Positions 6,876 to 14,068 of a DNA stretch of 25,149 nucleotides are shown here, piece by piece (the first letter of the stretch is position 1; every line of letters starts with the position of its first letter). This stretch comes from an uncultured Oscillospiraceae bacterium (lineage in GTDB: Bacteria > Bacillota_A > Clostridia > Oscillospirales > Oscillospiraceae): NCBI GenBank assembly GCA_900754605.1, contig CAAEDK010000249.1:1-25149 (forward strand), written 5' to 3'. The position numbers and the translations under genes were made by a program. The notes beneath the pieces were generated by a model, which worked only from the letters and a program-made list of their open reading frames with translations, was not told where the DNA came from and did not search any database.

Positions 6876-7460
6876 TTATTCCATGCGTAAAAGCTTTCCA
6901 ACGGCCAGCTTGCAGATTTCTTCATGGTACCGTCTGTATTTCTCTCCGCTTTGATCCACACGGAGGTCACAGGCCACTTCAACCCCAGAAGGCAGGCGGC
7001 TCAGGCTGTATGAGCCGATAGTCTCGGCCTCCAGCCAACGAAGCAGCTCATGGCCGCTCATGGCCTCAAAATAGCCCAGGCTGTCCTCCACAGGGAAGGC
7101 GCTGTAAATATTGATCCCTGTATAAGCCTCCGCAGCCCGGAACAGATGGAAGCCGTCCGGATCCAGTTCGGGCGACAAAAGTGTGTAAACGGCCTCGTAG
7201 TCAGCCGATGCCAGCACGGCCAGCGCCCTGCGCAAAGCCACCAGCTCTACATCTGCCGAATGAAGCTCCGCTTCCCGCTGCTGTAAGTGGATTGCCTGCC
7301 TGCGGTTTTCTTCCTGCTCTGCGCTGAGGCGGCGCTGAAGTTCCTCTGCCTCCGCCCACGCAGCTTCCGCCTCATCCTGAAGCGAAAGCGCCTTCGGCGG
7401 CCTGTTTCGGCGCAGGCGGCGGGCGCGAAATGGCCGCCGGATCAATTCAAGCAGTCTCAT
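6876..7460 (-). CDS. Coiled-coil protein of unknown function
   Basis: I chose the ATG at 7460: it has GGAG seven bases upstream and overlaps the stop of the preceding small ORF (ATGA), so translation is coupled. The 194-residue protein opens with an Arg-rich basic stretch (MRLLELIRRPFRARRLRRNR), followed by a charged helix (about 30-85, AEAAWAEAEELQRRL...) likely to form a coiled coil, then a globular C-terminal domain with SADYEAVYTLLSPELDPDGFHLF. The basic head could bind nucleic acid or membrane. I recognise no family. It sits between SSB-side genes and the DarA-like gene. Confidence 0.75.
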   Translation of the reverse strand: MRLLELIRRPFRARRLRRNRPPKALSLQDEAEAAWAEAEELQRRLSAEQEENRRQAIHLQQREAELHSADVELVALRRALAVLASADYEAVYTLLSPELDPDGFHLFRAAEAYTGINIYSAFPVEDSLGYFEAMSGHELLRWLEAETIGSYSLSRLPSGVEVACDLRVDQSGEKYRRYHEEICKLAVGKLLRME

Positions 7461-7594
7461 ATGGAAGCTCCGGCGCCTTTCAAGAAGCCGTGTTGGCCGC
7501 GCCAATCGCTTTCAGCGCCTGGCCAAACGTGCTCTCCAGCCAATGGGGGCTTTGCCCCTGCGGAGAGGATTTCGTTCGCGTTTTGATTCATCAT
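7457..7594 (-). CDS. 45-residue small protein coupled to the coiled-coil gene
   Basis: ATGATG at 7594 follows AAAGGAGCGTTA, a strong ribosome site. The frame runs MMNQNANEILSAGAKPPLAG to GFLKGAGASI and ends in TGA inside ATGA with the next gene's ATG at 7460. No alternative frame fits this gap, and the spacing and coupling are typical of real short genes. The sequence is Gly/Ala/Pro-rich without a membrane segment; function unknown. It is easily missed by gene callers because of its length. Confidence 0.6.
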   Translation of the reverse strand: MMNQNANEILSAGAKPPLAGEHVWPGAESDWRGQHGFLKGAGASI

Positions 7595-7690
7595 TAACGC
7601 TCCTTTGCCCATTTTATTTTTCATCCAAGCTGGCCTTTCGAGGTGGACTGGCGTCCCCTGGATCGCCGGAATTTACCCGTTCCACGCAGT

Positions 7691-8302
7691 TCAGGCATGG
7701 CCGGCAGGCTGTTGGAGGAACACGGGAACGCCGGAAATGGTATAACTCAGGTACAGGCTTTCCACCCCCGCGTCCTTTGCCTCGTAGGAAAAACGATAGC
7801 CGTCGATCAGGCGCTCCACATGGGAGAGCACGACCGGGATCTCATAGGTGTCCAGATCCTCCCGCATTTTACGCAGCACAAGGCCCATATCGTTGGAAAG
7901 AGCCAGTGTCTGGGCGTTGCAGCCGCAGTCGCTGTCGTAGAAGCAGGTGAGGGAAAGAAGCCTGCCGTCCTCCGCCGGCATGCGCTCCGGAAGCGGCTCC
8001 AGCATGCTGGGCGCCAGGATCACACAGTCCAGTCCCAGGTCCTCCAGATGCTTTGGGTGTCTAAACCGTGCAGAAAACCGCTCCTGGATGTCCTCGACCA
8101 TCGCCCTAGATTCAGGCGGCTGAAAGGCGCAGCAGATGTCGGGGGCGCCCTGTTCCGCACACTGGTCCGGCCCGGTGCGGATCTCCGTTACCGTGCCGAA
8201 AAGGCCCTCATAGTCGCAGGCGTGATTGGCGAATACCTCTCCGCCGACGGTAAAGACTTTGCCGCTGTCAAGCACTGTATCGCCTTTTTTCTGGTATAAC
8301 AT
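7691..8302 (-). CDS. Conserved hypothetical protein of clostridial elements
   Basis: The 203-residue product starts at ATG 8302 (MLYQKKGDTVLDSGKVFTVG) with GAGGAG upstream. The N-terminal part (about 1-60) resembles a small beta-barrel (VFTVGGEVFAN..YEGLFGTVTEIRTG), the middle is acidic and Cys-containing (CAFQPPESRAMVEDIQERF), and the C-terminal part contains SYTISGVPVFL. I have seen this organisation in proteins of Firmicute conjugative elements, but I know no function. It follows SSB in the transcript with a GC-rich stem-loop in between. Confidence 0.72.
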   Translation of the reverse strand: MLYQKKGDTVLDSGKVFTVGGEVFANHACDYEGLFGTVTEIRTGPDQCAEQGAPDICCAFQPPESRAMVEDIQERFSARFRHPKHLEDLGLDCVILAPSMLEPLPERMPAEDGRLLSLTCFYDSDCGCNAQTLALSNDMGLVLRKMREDLDTYEIPVVLSHVERLIDGYRFSYEAKDAGVESLYLSYTISGVPVFLQQPAGHA

Positions 8303-8339
8303 GGCTCATATCTCCTCGTACATGGAATGTGGATCAGAA

Positions 8340-8364
8340 CGGGCGGGGAATTGCTCCCCGCCCG
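8340..8364 (-). promoter_or_regulatory. GC-rich stem-loop between SSB and the next gene
   Basis: A 10-bp perfect stem, CGGGCGGGGA (8340-8349) with TCCCCGCCCG (8355-8364), lies just after the SSB stop and 38 bases before the next start. No T run follows on the minus strand, so a role in mRNA processing, stability or attenuation fits better than classical termination. Confidence 0.55.
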
Positions 8365-8372
8365 AACATAGC

Positions 8373-8915
8373 TTAAAAACCTCCTGGGTATTCGTCCGGC
8401 CCAGCGCCAGGTACAGGGCCTTCATAAGCCCCATAACCATCAGCCGGGGGGAATTGCCCCTGCTGGTTTGCCGGAGGATAACCGCCATAGGCTGGGCATC
8501 CACCATAGCTGCCATCCTGTGCCGGATATCCGCCGTAGTCCCCGCCGGAGGCGGGGTATCCCGTCTGGCTGTTCTGGCCATTCTGGCTGTTCTGGTTTGG
8601 CCGGCTGTCTCCGAAGTAGACATTGTCGGCAACCACCTCTGTGGCAAAGCGCTTATTGCCGTCTTTGTCCTCCCATGGACGGATCTGGAGCCGCCCGTCA
8701 ACTGCGATCACGCGCCCCTTTTTGAAGTAGTTGGCTACAAATTCAGCCGTAGAGCGCCACGCCACAATGTCAATAAAATCCGTTTCTTTCTGATCTCCCT
8801 TTTTATAGTCGCGGTCCACCGCAATGCGGAAGGAGCAGACGGAGAGATTGCTGGCTGTGCTTCGCAGCTCGGGATCTGCAACCAAGCGGCCCATAAGTGT
8901 GACTCTGTTTAACAT
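8373..8915 (-). CDS. ssb: Single-stranded DNA-binding protein
   Basis: The start at 8915 (MLNRVTLMGRLVADPELR) is set by GGAGG eight bases upstream; the ATG 15 bases earlier overlaps that site. Residues 1-102 form a standard OB-fold SSB domain (FRIAVDRDYKKGDQKETDFIDIVAWRSTAEF, GRLQIRPWEDKDGNKR, VVADNVYFG). The linker (103-165) is Gly/Tyr/Pro/Gln-rich with GGYP-type repeats. The tail ends DEYPGGF rather than the usual acidic D-D-D-I-P-F, so interaction with host SSB partners may be altered. It binds ssDNA during replication or conjugative transfer, in line with helicase and clamp genes in the same block. Confidence 0.95.
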   Translation of the reverse strand: MLNRVTLMGRLVADPELRSTASNLSVCSFRIAVDRDYKKGDQKETDFIDIVAWRSTAEFVANYFKKGRVIAVDGRLQIRPWEDKDGNKRFATEVVADNVYFGDSRPNQNSQNGQNSQTGYPASGGDYGGYPAQDGSYGGCPAYGGYPPANQQGQFPPADGYGAYEGPVPGAGPDEYPGGF

Positions 8916-8979
8916 ATCCGATACCTCCAAAAAATCATATTGGGGTTTTGCCTGTGCGACATCGAAAATACCGATCGGC

Positions 8980-9556
8980 TTACCAGCCGGTGTCTCCCTG
9001 ATTTGCGAGGCTGCGCAGCATAGTACGTACCTGCATCAGCGCAAATCCAAGCAAATTAAGGCCCCTCCAGTTTCCTGGGTCTTGAATGCCGGACTGGTAT
9101 TTTGACATGCCGATCCCCCATATCCTGTCATAGGGATTGGCCTCCACCAAAATGCGGTCACCAGTCTGTAAAAGAAAGGACCTCAAAGGGGGATTCTGCA
9201 AAAATTTTTGAAAATTTCCGCACAGTACGATCTGTTCACGGACCTGGCGCCAGCTCTCCTCCTGAAAGCCTGATACCATGCGTCCCAAGGCTTTGCAATC
9301 CCCCGGGAGTGCAGGCGCTCAGGATTCTGGCGTGAGTGCGGTAATCCCCAAAATACGCGGCCTTCTGAGCCATCATGTACTGCTCCATAGATTGGTACAA
9401 GATCCCATCTGCTTCAAAAATGCAGGGATACCATTGACTCAGGCAGCTTTCGGTTGCGCTCCCATCAGAAGGGAGCTGATGTCCATAAAAGAAGAGAAAA
9501 TCCACGGTTTCTCCGCCCTGATGCATCTGGCGGAGCGAATCTGCGGTGTAAAACAT
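8980..9556 (-). pseudogene. NADAR (YbiA-like) protein interrupted by one frameshift
   Basis: Two overlapping frames make one protein. The first (from ATG 9556, AGGAGG eight bases upstream) carries FLFFYGH, SQWYPCIFEADGILYQSMEQYMMAQKAAYFGD and ILSACTPGGLQSLG. The second continues GRMVSGFQEESWRQVREQIV, GNFQKFLQNPPLRSFLLQTGDRILVEANPYDRIWGIG and ends at 8980. Together they give about 190 residues with the NADAR glutamate (SMEQY), tryptophan (ESWRQ) and aspartate (NPYDRIWG). The break is at a GGG run (plus-strand CCC at 9284-9286): removing one G gives AGC CTT GGA CGC ATG and restores the frame. NADAR enzymes hydrolyse ADP-ribosyl or related ribosyl adducts. A recent mutation, a sequencing error or recoding are all possible. 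Confidence 0.85.
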
Positions 9557-9571
9557 AAACGATTCCTCCTG

Positions 9572-9595
9572 GCGCCCCGGGTTTGCCCGGGGCGC
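9572..9595 (-). promoter_or_regulatory. Perfect 10-bp GC hairpin ahead of the NADAR ribosome site
   Basis: GCGCCCCGGG (9572-9581) and CCCGGGGCGC (9586-9595) pair perfectly around a 4-base loop. On the minus strand the stem ends two bases before AGGAGG of the NADAR gene, so it is placed to protect the ribosome site or to punctuate the transcript after the preceding gene. Confidence 0.55.
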
Positions 9596-9659
9596 ATATA
9601 CCGTTTTTCTCCGAGCGCGATATATGCCCCCCGCACTTTCGTCCGCTCAAAGTCCGTAC

Positions 9660-9932
9660 TCAGCCCTGGACAGGCTGCTGCGGCCCGTCCAAAATGGATG
9701 TCTGCGGAACGGCGGGCTCCTCCTTCATCTGATCCAGATGCTTTATAATGGCCTCATGGTCAAACGACCGAATGATGCCCGCATCTTTGCAGAAACAAAG
9801 GAAATGACGGATCATCCGATATGCCGCACGGTATTCGCTCTCGCTCACCGGCTGATACTGGCGTAAGGCATCCAGACAGTCGAGCAAATCACAGCATGTG
9901 TTTTCAAAGCGGCAATCACCCATATTCGACAT
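9660..9932 (-). CDS. Small Cys-containing hypothetical protein
   Basis: The 90-residue product starts at ATG 9932 with GAGGAG nine bases upstream; its first 17 bases overlap the end of the sigma-like gene, so the two are coupled. It reads MSNMGDCRFENTCCDLLDCL, with five cysteines in the first half, then a helical region (SEYRAAYRMIRHFLCFCKDAG) and a Pro-rich tail. A zinc site or helical-bundle regulator is conceivable. I recognise no family. Confidence 0.7.
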   Translation of the reverse strand: MSNMGDCRFENTCCDLLDCLDALRQYQPVSESEYRAAYRMIRHFLCFCKDAGIIRSFDHEAIIKHLDQMKEEPAVPQTSILDGPQQPVQG

Positions 9933-10485
9933 AGCAAATTCTCCTCAAGCCGCACGGGGGGGCATCCCCAATATAGACTTCCAGGATGCTTCTTTTGGCG
10001 CCCTCCATTTCCAGAGCGACCACTTTATAGGGGATACCGCAGATGGCGGAGATTTCCCGGTCAGAGTAGCCAATGTCGCGGAGCTCCGCGATCCTTTGCT
10101 GCAGCGGGGTGAGTGTGCTGGTGTACGCCTCAAATTGGATCACATTATCCACGCTCTCTGTGACGCTGTCCCGCAGGTCGTCCGCATTTTGATCATCATT
10201 CAGTGTCTGCACAATGCGCCCGCACCGCTTGCCGCGAAGCCAGTATTCACGTGAATGATGCACGTCACAGCTCATGGCGCGAAACGCGATCGTTGAAAAC
10301 TGGTATGCTCTCAGTTCCGGGCGGGCCAAATACTTCCGTACGGCGCGCAGATAGCCAAAGACCGCTATATCATAGAATTCATCAAAATCAAGCCTGGCCT
10401 TTTTCAAGTAAGAGAGGAGCAGGTGATGGTGTTCCGCGGCGAAGGCGGATTCTTCAGCAGTCAGCGGCGTATTATAATTCAACAT
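9916..10485 (-). CDS. Sigma-70-like RNA polymerase factor
   Basis: I chose ATG 10485 (MLNYNTPLTAEESAFAAEHH), which has AAAGGAG eight bases upstream. The 189-residue protein has a region-2-like helix set (LDFDEFYDIAVFGYLRAVRKYL, then YQFSTIAFRAMSCDVHHSREYW) and a C-terminal region-4 helix-turn-helix (LTPLQQRIAELRDIGYSDREISAICGIPYKVVALEMEGAKRSI). The length and two-domain layout fit a small alternative sigma factor of the kind found on Firmicute elements. It could switch on part of this block or its transfer genes. No anti-sigma partner was recognised; the short downstream gene overlapping its 3' end is the nearest candidate. Confidence 0.75.
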   Translation of the reverse strand: MLNYNTPLTAEESAFAAEHHHLLLSYLKKARLDFDEFYDIAVFGYLRAVRKYLARPELRAYQFSTIAFRAMSCDVHHSREYWLRGKRCGRIVQTLNDDQNADDLRDSVTESVDNVIQFEAYTSTLTPLQQRIAELRDIGYSDREISAICGIPYKVVALEMEGAKRSILEVYIGDAPPCGLRRICYVEYG

Positions 10486-10525
10486 GGTAAAAACTCCTTT
10501 GTCCATTTTTTTGATCTGCCGAGGT

Positions 10526-10553
10526 ATGCGGACCGGCAAGGGCCGGCCCGCAT
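10526..10553 (-). promoter_or_regulatory. Stem-loop in the leader of the sigma-like gene
   Basis: ATGCGG (10526-10531) pairs with CCGCAT (10548-10553), and CCGGC (10533-10537) with GCCGG (10542-10546), with one A/C mismatch between. It lies in a 150-base gap between the MoxR stop and the sigma-like start. I saw no consensus promoter in the gap. Confidence 0.5.
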
Positions 10554-10635
10554 GCTCCGATTTTTGGGGAGGAGGGCTTAGGCGGATGTCCAGTCTAAAC
10601 GCATTCCTAGGCCCCCTGTTTTGTTCCGCTGGGGA

Positions 10636-12021
10636 TCAGTTCGCTTTCAGAAGATAAAGTTCTTTCAGAGGAACGTAGGAGAACACTCCGGATACTCCGT
10701 CCTCTGAAAAAGCCTTCTTGTTGAAGGCTTCCAGATCCTCCATACAGGCGTCTACTTTCTGTCTCCCAATGTCATCCTGAGCTTCCGCTCTCATCGCAGA
10801 CAGCTTTTCGTACAGCATGAGGTACTCTTCCCTCAGCTTTCCGATGCGGCGGGCTGGCGCTGCGCCGGAGTCATCTTCAAACTCCTGGTAGCTCTCCTGC
10901 GCTGCGGCAAGGATACCATCCAACCGGTTTTTGAACGGATCGCTGCACATCTGCACCAGGGCAGATTGGATGATGGCACGCTCCTCCGGCGCGGTCCAGA
11001 GATAGTGGCGAAGGATGATCAGATCAGCCGGGGCCACGGTATCCCGGCCCTCCAGCCACGCTTTCGCTTGCGCGACAGGAGCATAGTTGAAATATTTTCG
11101 ATCTGAGATATGAATCCCCTTTTCACGCAAAGCGCAGAGCACATCGTCCATCAGCTCATTTATGCTGTCCAAGATATGGACCTGGCGTACATCATCCTGC
11201 ATGGCCTCCAATTCTTCCAGGGTGATGGGAGCCGCAGGGGCCTGCGCCAGATGGGGGGCCGCCTGTTTCTGCTTTAGTATCTTCAGGCGTGCGGCCCGGT
11301 CTTCCACATATTCCGTGACCACCTTCAGTTCAAACCGGTCATAGAGCGGCTTGAGTATCTTCTCCTCGGGATTGGTGAAATTTGGTATTTCGTTGGAGGC
11401 TGAAAAGAAGGAAATGGTCGGGATGTGGATGGTTTTGCCCTCGTTGGTATAACGCCGTTCATTCAGGGCGGTCAAAAGAGCATTGAGGATGCCATCGGAC
11501 GCCTTAAAAATTTCATCGAGAAAAACGATGTGACTGTCCGGGAGCTTGCCCTTCGTAATGATGCGCGGCTCCCCGCCATGCAGTTCGGAGAGCGCTTTCC
11601 GGTACCGTTCCAGCTCTGTGGTCGCCAGTTCCAGCTGCTGTCCGAACGACGCATCGCCGCGGCGGTAGTTCAGCACCAGGGTCTCCAAATCGCGGCGCAT
11701 CTCCTGGTAAAGAGCATCCTCCTCCAGAATCTCCTCCGGCACTCCGCCGGGGATCAAGCTGGAGAGGTCCAGACGCCCAAACAGAGCCTCCTCATCGGCC
11801 TGTTTGGACATCAGGCGCTCAAACTGCCTAGCCCCGGTGAGCCCATCGCGGAACAAGTTGATGACAGCGCTTTTGGCTTGTCCGGTGTCGCCCAGGACAA
11901 AGACATTTTTTCGTGTCAGCAGCGCAATGGCAATCACCTCGATCAGCTCATCGCGTTCTGCCACCTGCGTCTGGACCTCCCGCATGCGGGCACACATTTT
12001 GTCTCTCAGTGCTTGATCCAT
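10636..12021 (-). CDS. MoxR-family AAA+ ATPase, RavA-like
   Basis: The 461-residue protein starts at ATG 12021 with GGAGG upstream. Motifs: Walker A GDTGQAKS (44-51), Walker B HIVFLDEIF (164-172), sensor 1 SASNE (207-211), a likely arginine finger in LYDRFELKV (Arg229), then a C-terminal helical region with QAKAWLEGRDTVAPADLIIL typical of RavA. The Walker A to B spacing is about 50 residues longer than in RavA, because of a helical insert (about 80-150, LYQEMRRDLETLVLNYRRGD...). RavA-like ATPases form hexamers that work with a vWA protein, here the gene at 4911-6506. Its clients are unknown; replication, phage or defence complexes are all conceivable. Confidence 0.9.
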   Translation of the reverse strand: MDQALRDKMCARMREVQTQVAERDELIEVIAIALLTRKNVFVLGDTGQAKSAVINLFRDGLTGARQFERLMSKQADEEALFGRLDLSSLIPGGVPEEILEEDALYQEMRRDLETLVLNYRRGDASFGQQLELATTELERYRKALSELHGGEPRIITKGKLPDSHIVFLDEIFKASDGILNALLTALNERRYTNEGKTIHIPTISFFSASNEIPNFTNPEEKILKPLYDRFELKVVTEYVEDRAARLKILKQKQAAPHLAQAPAAPITLEELEAMQDDVRQVHILDSINELMDDVLCALREKGIHISDRKYFNYAPVAQAKAWLEGRDTVAPADLIILRHYLWTAPEERAIIQSALVQMCSDPFKNRLDGILAAAQESYQEFEDDSGAAPARRIGKLREEYLMLYEKLSAMRAEAQDDIGRQKVDACMEDLEAFNKKAFSEDGVSGVFSYVPLKELYLLKAN

Positions 12022-12044
12022 CGTGTCATTCCTCCGTTCAGATT

Positions 12045-12377
12045 TTATCGAAGCCAGACCCGGAGCCTGCCGGGGGTAGCCGACAGCATAGCGTCCGAAA
12101 TCGGAACTCCCGCGTTAAGTAGGGCTCGAAGGCCGGCATCTTCCATGATGAAGCTGCCGGAACGGTAAGAGGCCGGGTGGTGTGAGGGCCTTGCCCACTC
12201 CGGCATTTGTGTGTCGATATACGTCTGGGCATCTTCATAGGTGCGGAATTTCCTGGCATGGGCGGCGGTGTCGTAGCCAACCGCGTCCGGAACGCCGCAC
12301 TTTTCTCCGTGCTCCGCATAGTAGCACATTCCGCCCGACATATGATCGCATTGAATCAGGTAAAGATCATGCTCCAT
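12045..12377 (-). CDS. Small hypothetical protein
   Basis: The 110-residue frame starts at ATG 12377 with AGGAGGG upstream and overlaps the previous gene by 11 bases. It opens MEHDLYLIQCDHMSGGMCYYAEHGEKC, with Cys/His residues that could bind a metal, followed by FRTYEDAQTYIDTQMPEW, a pattern common in small proteins that have a YEDA-type helix. Function unknown. It directly precedes the MoxR gene. Confidence 0.7.
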   Translation of the reverse strand: MEHDLYLIQCDHMSGGMCYYAEHGEKCGVPDAVGYDTAAHARKFRTYEDAQTYIDTQMPEWARPSHHPASYRSGSFIMEDAGLRALLNAGVPISDAMLSATPGRLRVWLR

Positions 12378-12627
12378 CGGCGGCCCTCCTGCAAAGCGTA
12401 AGGATCTTCCCAGCGGGAAGGCGTTTGAATCCTTCCTGCCGGCTCACAGGGAGCGCTGCGCACAGCTGGCATACCAGATTGGCTGTGACAGCATCTAAAA
12501 AGACCCACTCTCCGGACGGGTCTGTGTAGGGCGGCTTCAAATCATACTGCCCTGTTGCTCCGCGCCTTGGGCGGATCAGCTGCAGGCCATCCCTGCGTAC
12601 AGTTTCACAGCACTCAAAAAAGGTCAT
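12367..12627 (-). CDS. Small hypothetical protein
   Basis: The 86-residue product starts at ATG 12627, overlapping the preceding stop (ATGA), with only a weak ribosome site, so it probably depends on coupled translation. Sequence: MTFFECCETVRRDGLQLIRP, then YTDPSGEWVFLDAVTANLVCQLCAALPVSRQEGF, a short helix that could be part of a helix-bundle or DNA-binding fold. No family recognised. Confidence 0.68.
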   Translation of the reverse strand: MTFFECCETVRRDGLQLIRPRRGATGQYDLKPPYTDPSGEWVFLDAVTANLVCQLCAALPVSRQEGFKRLPAGKILTLCRRAADGA

Positions 12628-13142
12628 GGTAAAAACCCCATTTCTTCCCGTATTTGAGAAAATGCGTTTTCTCTATTTGGGCTTTGGCTTCCGGAGTACC
12701 TTCCATCCTGGAACAAATACTGATGCAGGGTCTCACGCCCCTCAAAGAAAGGGGAGCCCCCGTCCCGCACAAGTGTGGCCAGCTGGAAGGCAAGACTTGG
12801 ATAATCATGGGACACAACCCGGAAAAAGTTCTTCGGCAGCGGCTCCGGCACAAAAAAGCGGTATTGTCTTCGCCCAAGCGCCCGTCTGACCTGCATATCC
12901 AGCAGGTCATCGCTGGATTCCCAGTACTCTTTGCACCACAGGCGCCCCGCGGCATCAAAGCCGCGGCGCTGAACAGCCTCCGGAACTGGAAACAGCGCAT
13001 GGAATGAATAATGGGCGGTATGGGAACGGGGCCGGTCAGACCATTGCGGGCCATATCCGCTACGAAAGATTTTGTCAAATGTATTTAGGGATACGGTTTC
13101 TCCTGTGACGAGGAGCAGACATTCTTCATAGGTGTCACCCAT
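12624..13142 (-). CDS. Hypothetical protein, 172 residues
   Basis: Start at ATG 13142 (MGDTYEECLLLVTGETVSLN) with AAGGAGG seven bases upstream. The product has many aromatic and basic residues (SGYGPQWSDRPRSHTAHYSFHALFPVPEAV, RRALGRRQYRFFVPEPLPKNF) and no membrane segment. I recognise no domain. Overlaps at its 3' end and a 38-base gap at its 5' end keep it in the block. Confidence 0.7.
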   Translation of the reverse strand: MGDTYEECLLLVTGETVSLNTFDKIFRSGYGPQWSDRPRSHTAHYSFHALFPVPEAVQRRGFDAAGRLWCKEYWESSDDLLDMQVRRALGRRQYRFFVPEPLPKNFFRVVSHDYPSLAFQLATLVRDGGSPFFEGRETLHQYLFQDGRYSGSQSPNRENAFSQIREEMGFLP

Positions 13143-13180
13143 TGCGGACCTCCTTGATGTTCCGATGGGCGCATGACGCA

Positions 13181-14044
13181 CTATGGCGTATGCAGCACCC
13201 ATCTTACTTTATCGCCGGAGGGATACCGTCTGGTACTGCGCGGGCGCGAGGGGGCGTTCCAGCCTCCGGATGGGCTGTGAACGACCCCGTCCACCTGGAA
13301 TCCGACCGCCCGCAGGCTGCTTCCGCTCTCCTCCGGCAGGGTATAGGTCAGAAAGCGGGTGTAGCCCATCTCCCGGCCGATCCGGATCGTGCGGGCATAG
13401 AGGTTGCTGCACACGTCCGCATAGCGTGGGTCGGCGCAGCAGCGGTTGATCTCCAGCGTCAAGCCATCCATCTGACAGCGGGCCTTGGGTATGCTGGCAA
13501 TCGCCACGCCCACCGGCTCCGCCTCTCCCGGCGCCCGGAGGCAGAGGGAGAATTTGTGGAACTTCGGTCCGGCGTTGTGGCGGTGGTGGGCTTCCACATA
13601 GGCGCTGGCCTCCTGAAGCGTGATGGGGCACGCCTCCAGCCTGACGATCAGGCTGGAGGTGATTCCATCCACATGGTATAGCCGGCCGTAGCCGTCCTCC
13701 GTTTCCGCAAGCGCATAGTCGCCATACTTGCTGCGTACGGAAAGCGTCTGCTTCCGCCGCTTGTCCTTGAGACGCATGGGCGCCGCAGGGGCTGTGAACA
13801 GCACAGCTTCCAGCGGCGCCGAAAACTCCGGCATGGCCCGCAGCACGGGATTTGCCGCCGCCGTCTCCGGACTCGAACAGTGAAAGGCCCGAAGATGGTA
13901 GGGCATTCTCCAGTTGAGTGCGTCCATCACGCAGTCAAAGGCCGCCTCGCTCAGCAGTCCGGGACACCGGCAGCTCTGCGGGCCCAAATGGACGATGAAC
14001 GTATGAAGTCCCGCCCATGGCGTTGTGTGTGGCTCAGTGTACAT
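13181..14044 (-). CDS. XF1762-family GNAT-like protein with an extra N-terminal domain
   Basis: The 287-residue product starts at ATG 14044 with GGAAGG upstream. Residues about 140-265 match the XF1762 type of acetyltransferase-fold protein known from phages and mobile elements: ITLQEASAYVEAHHRHN, EPVGVAIASIPKARCQ, LTLEINRCCADPRYADVCSNLY, GYTRFLTYTLPEESGSSLRA and a final WNAPSRPR. Residues 1-130 are a different domain with Cys residues (HLGPQSCRCPG, FDCVMDALNW) that I do not recognise. A role in modifying a nucleotide, DNA base or protein to escape host defence is possible but not shown by the sequence. Confidence 0.78.
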   Translation of the reverse strand: MYTEPHTTPWAGLHTFIVHLGPQSCRCPGLLSEAAFDCVMDALNWRMPYHLRAFHCSSPETAAANPVLRAMPEFSAPLEAVLFTAPAAPMRLKDKRRKQTLSVRSKYGDYALAETEDGYGRLYHVDGITSSLIVRLEACPITLQEASAYVEAHHRHNAGPKFHKFSLCLRAPGEAEPVGVAIASIPKARCQMDGLTLEINRCCADPRYADVCSNLYARTIRIGREMGYTRFLTYTLPEESGSSLRAVGFQVDGVVHSPSGGWNAPSRPRSTRRYPSGDKVRWVLHTP

Positions 14045-14068
14045 TTCCTTGACCTTCCTATCCCTCCA

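Noticed and set aside
7643..8912. Plus-strand frames of 218 and 228 codons
   Set aside because: Antisense to the 203-residue conserved protein and SSB, without ribosome sites or recognisable domains.
11425..12168. Plus-strand frame of 247 codons
   Set aside because: Antisense to the MoxR ATPase with its intact motifs.
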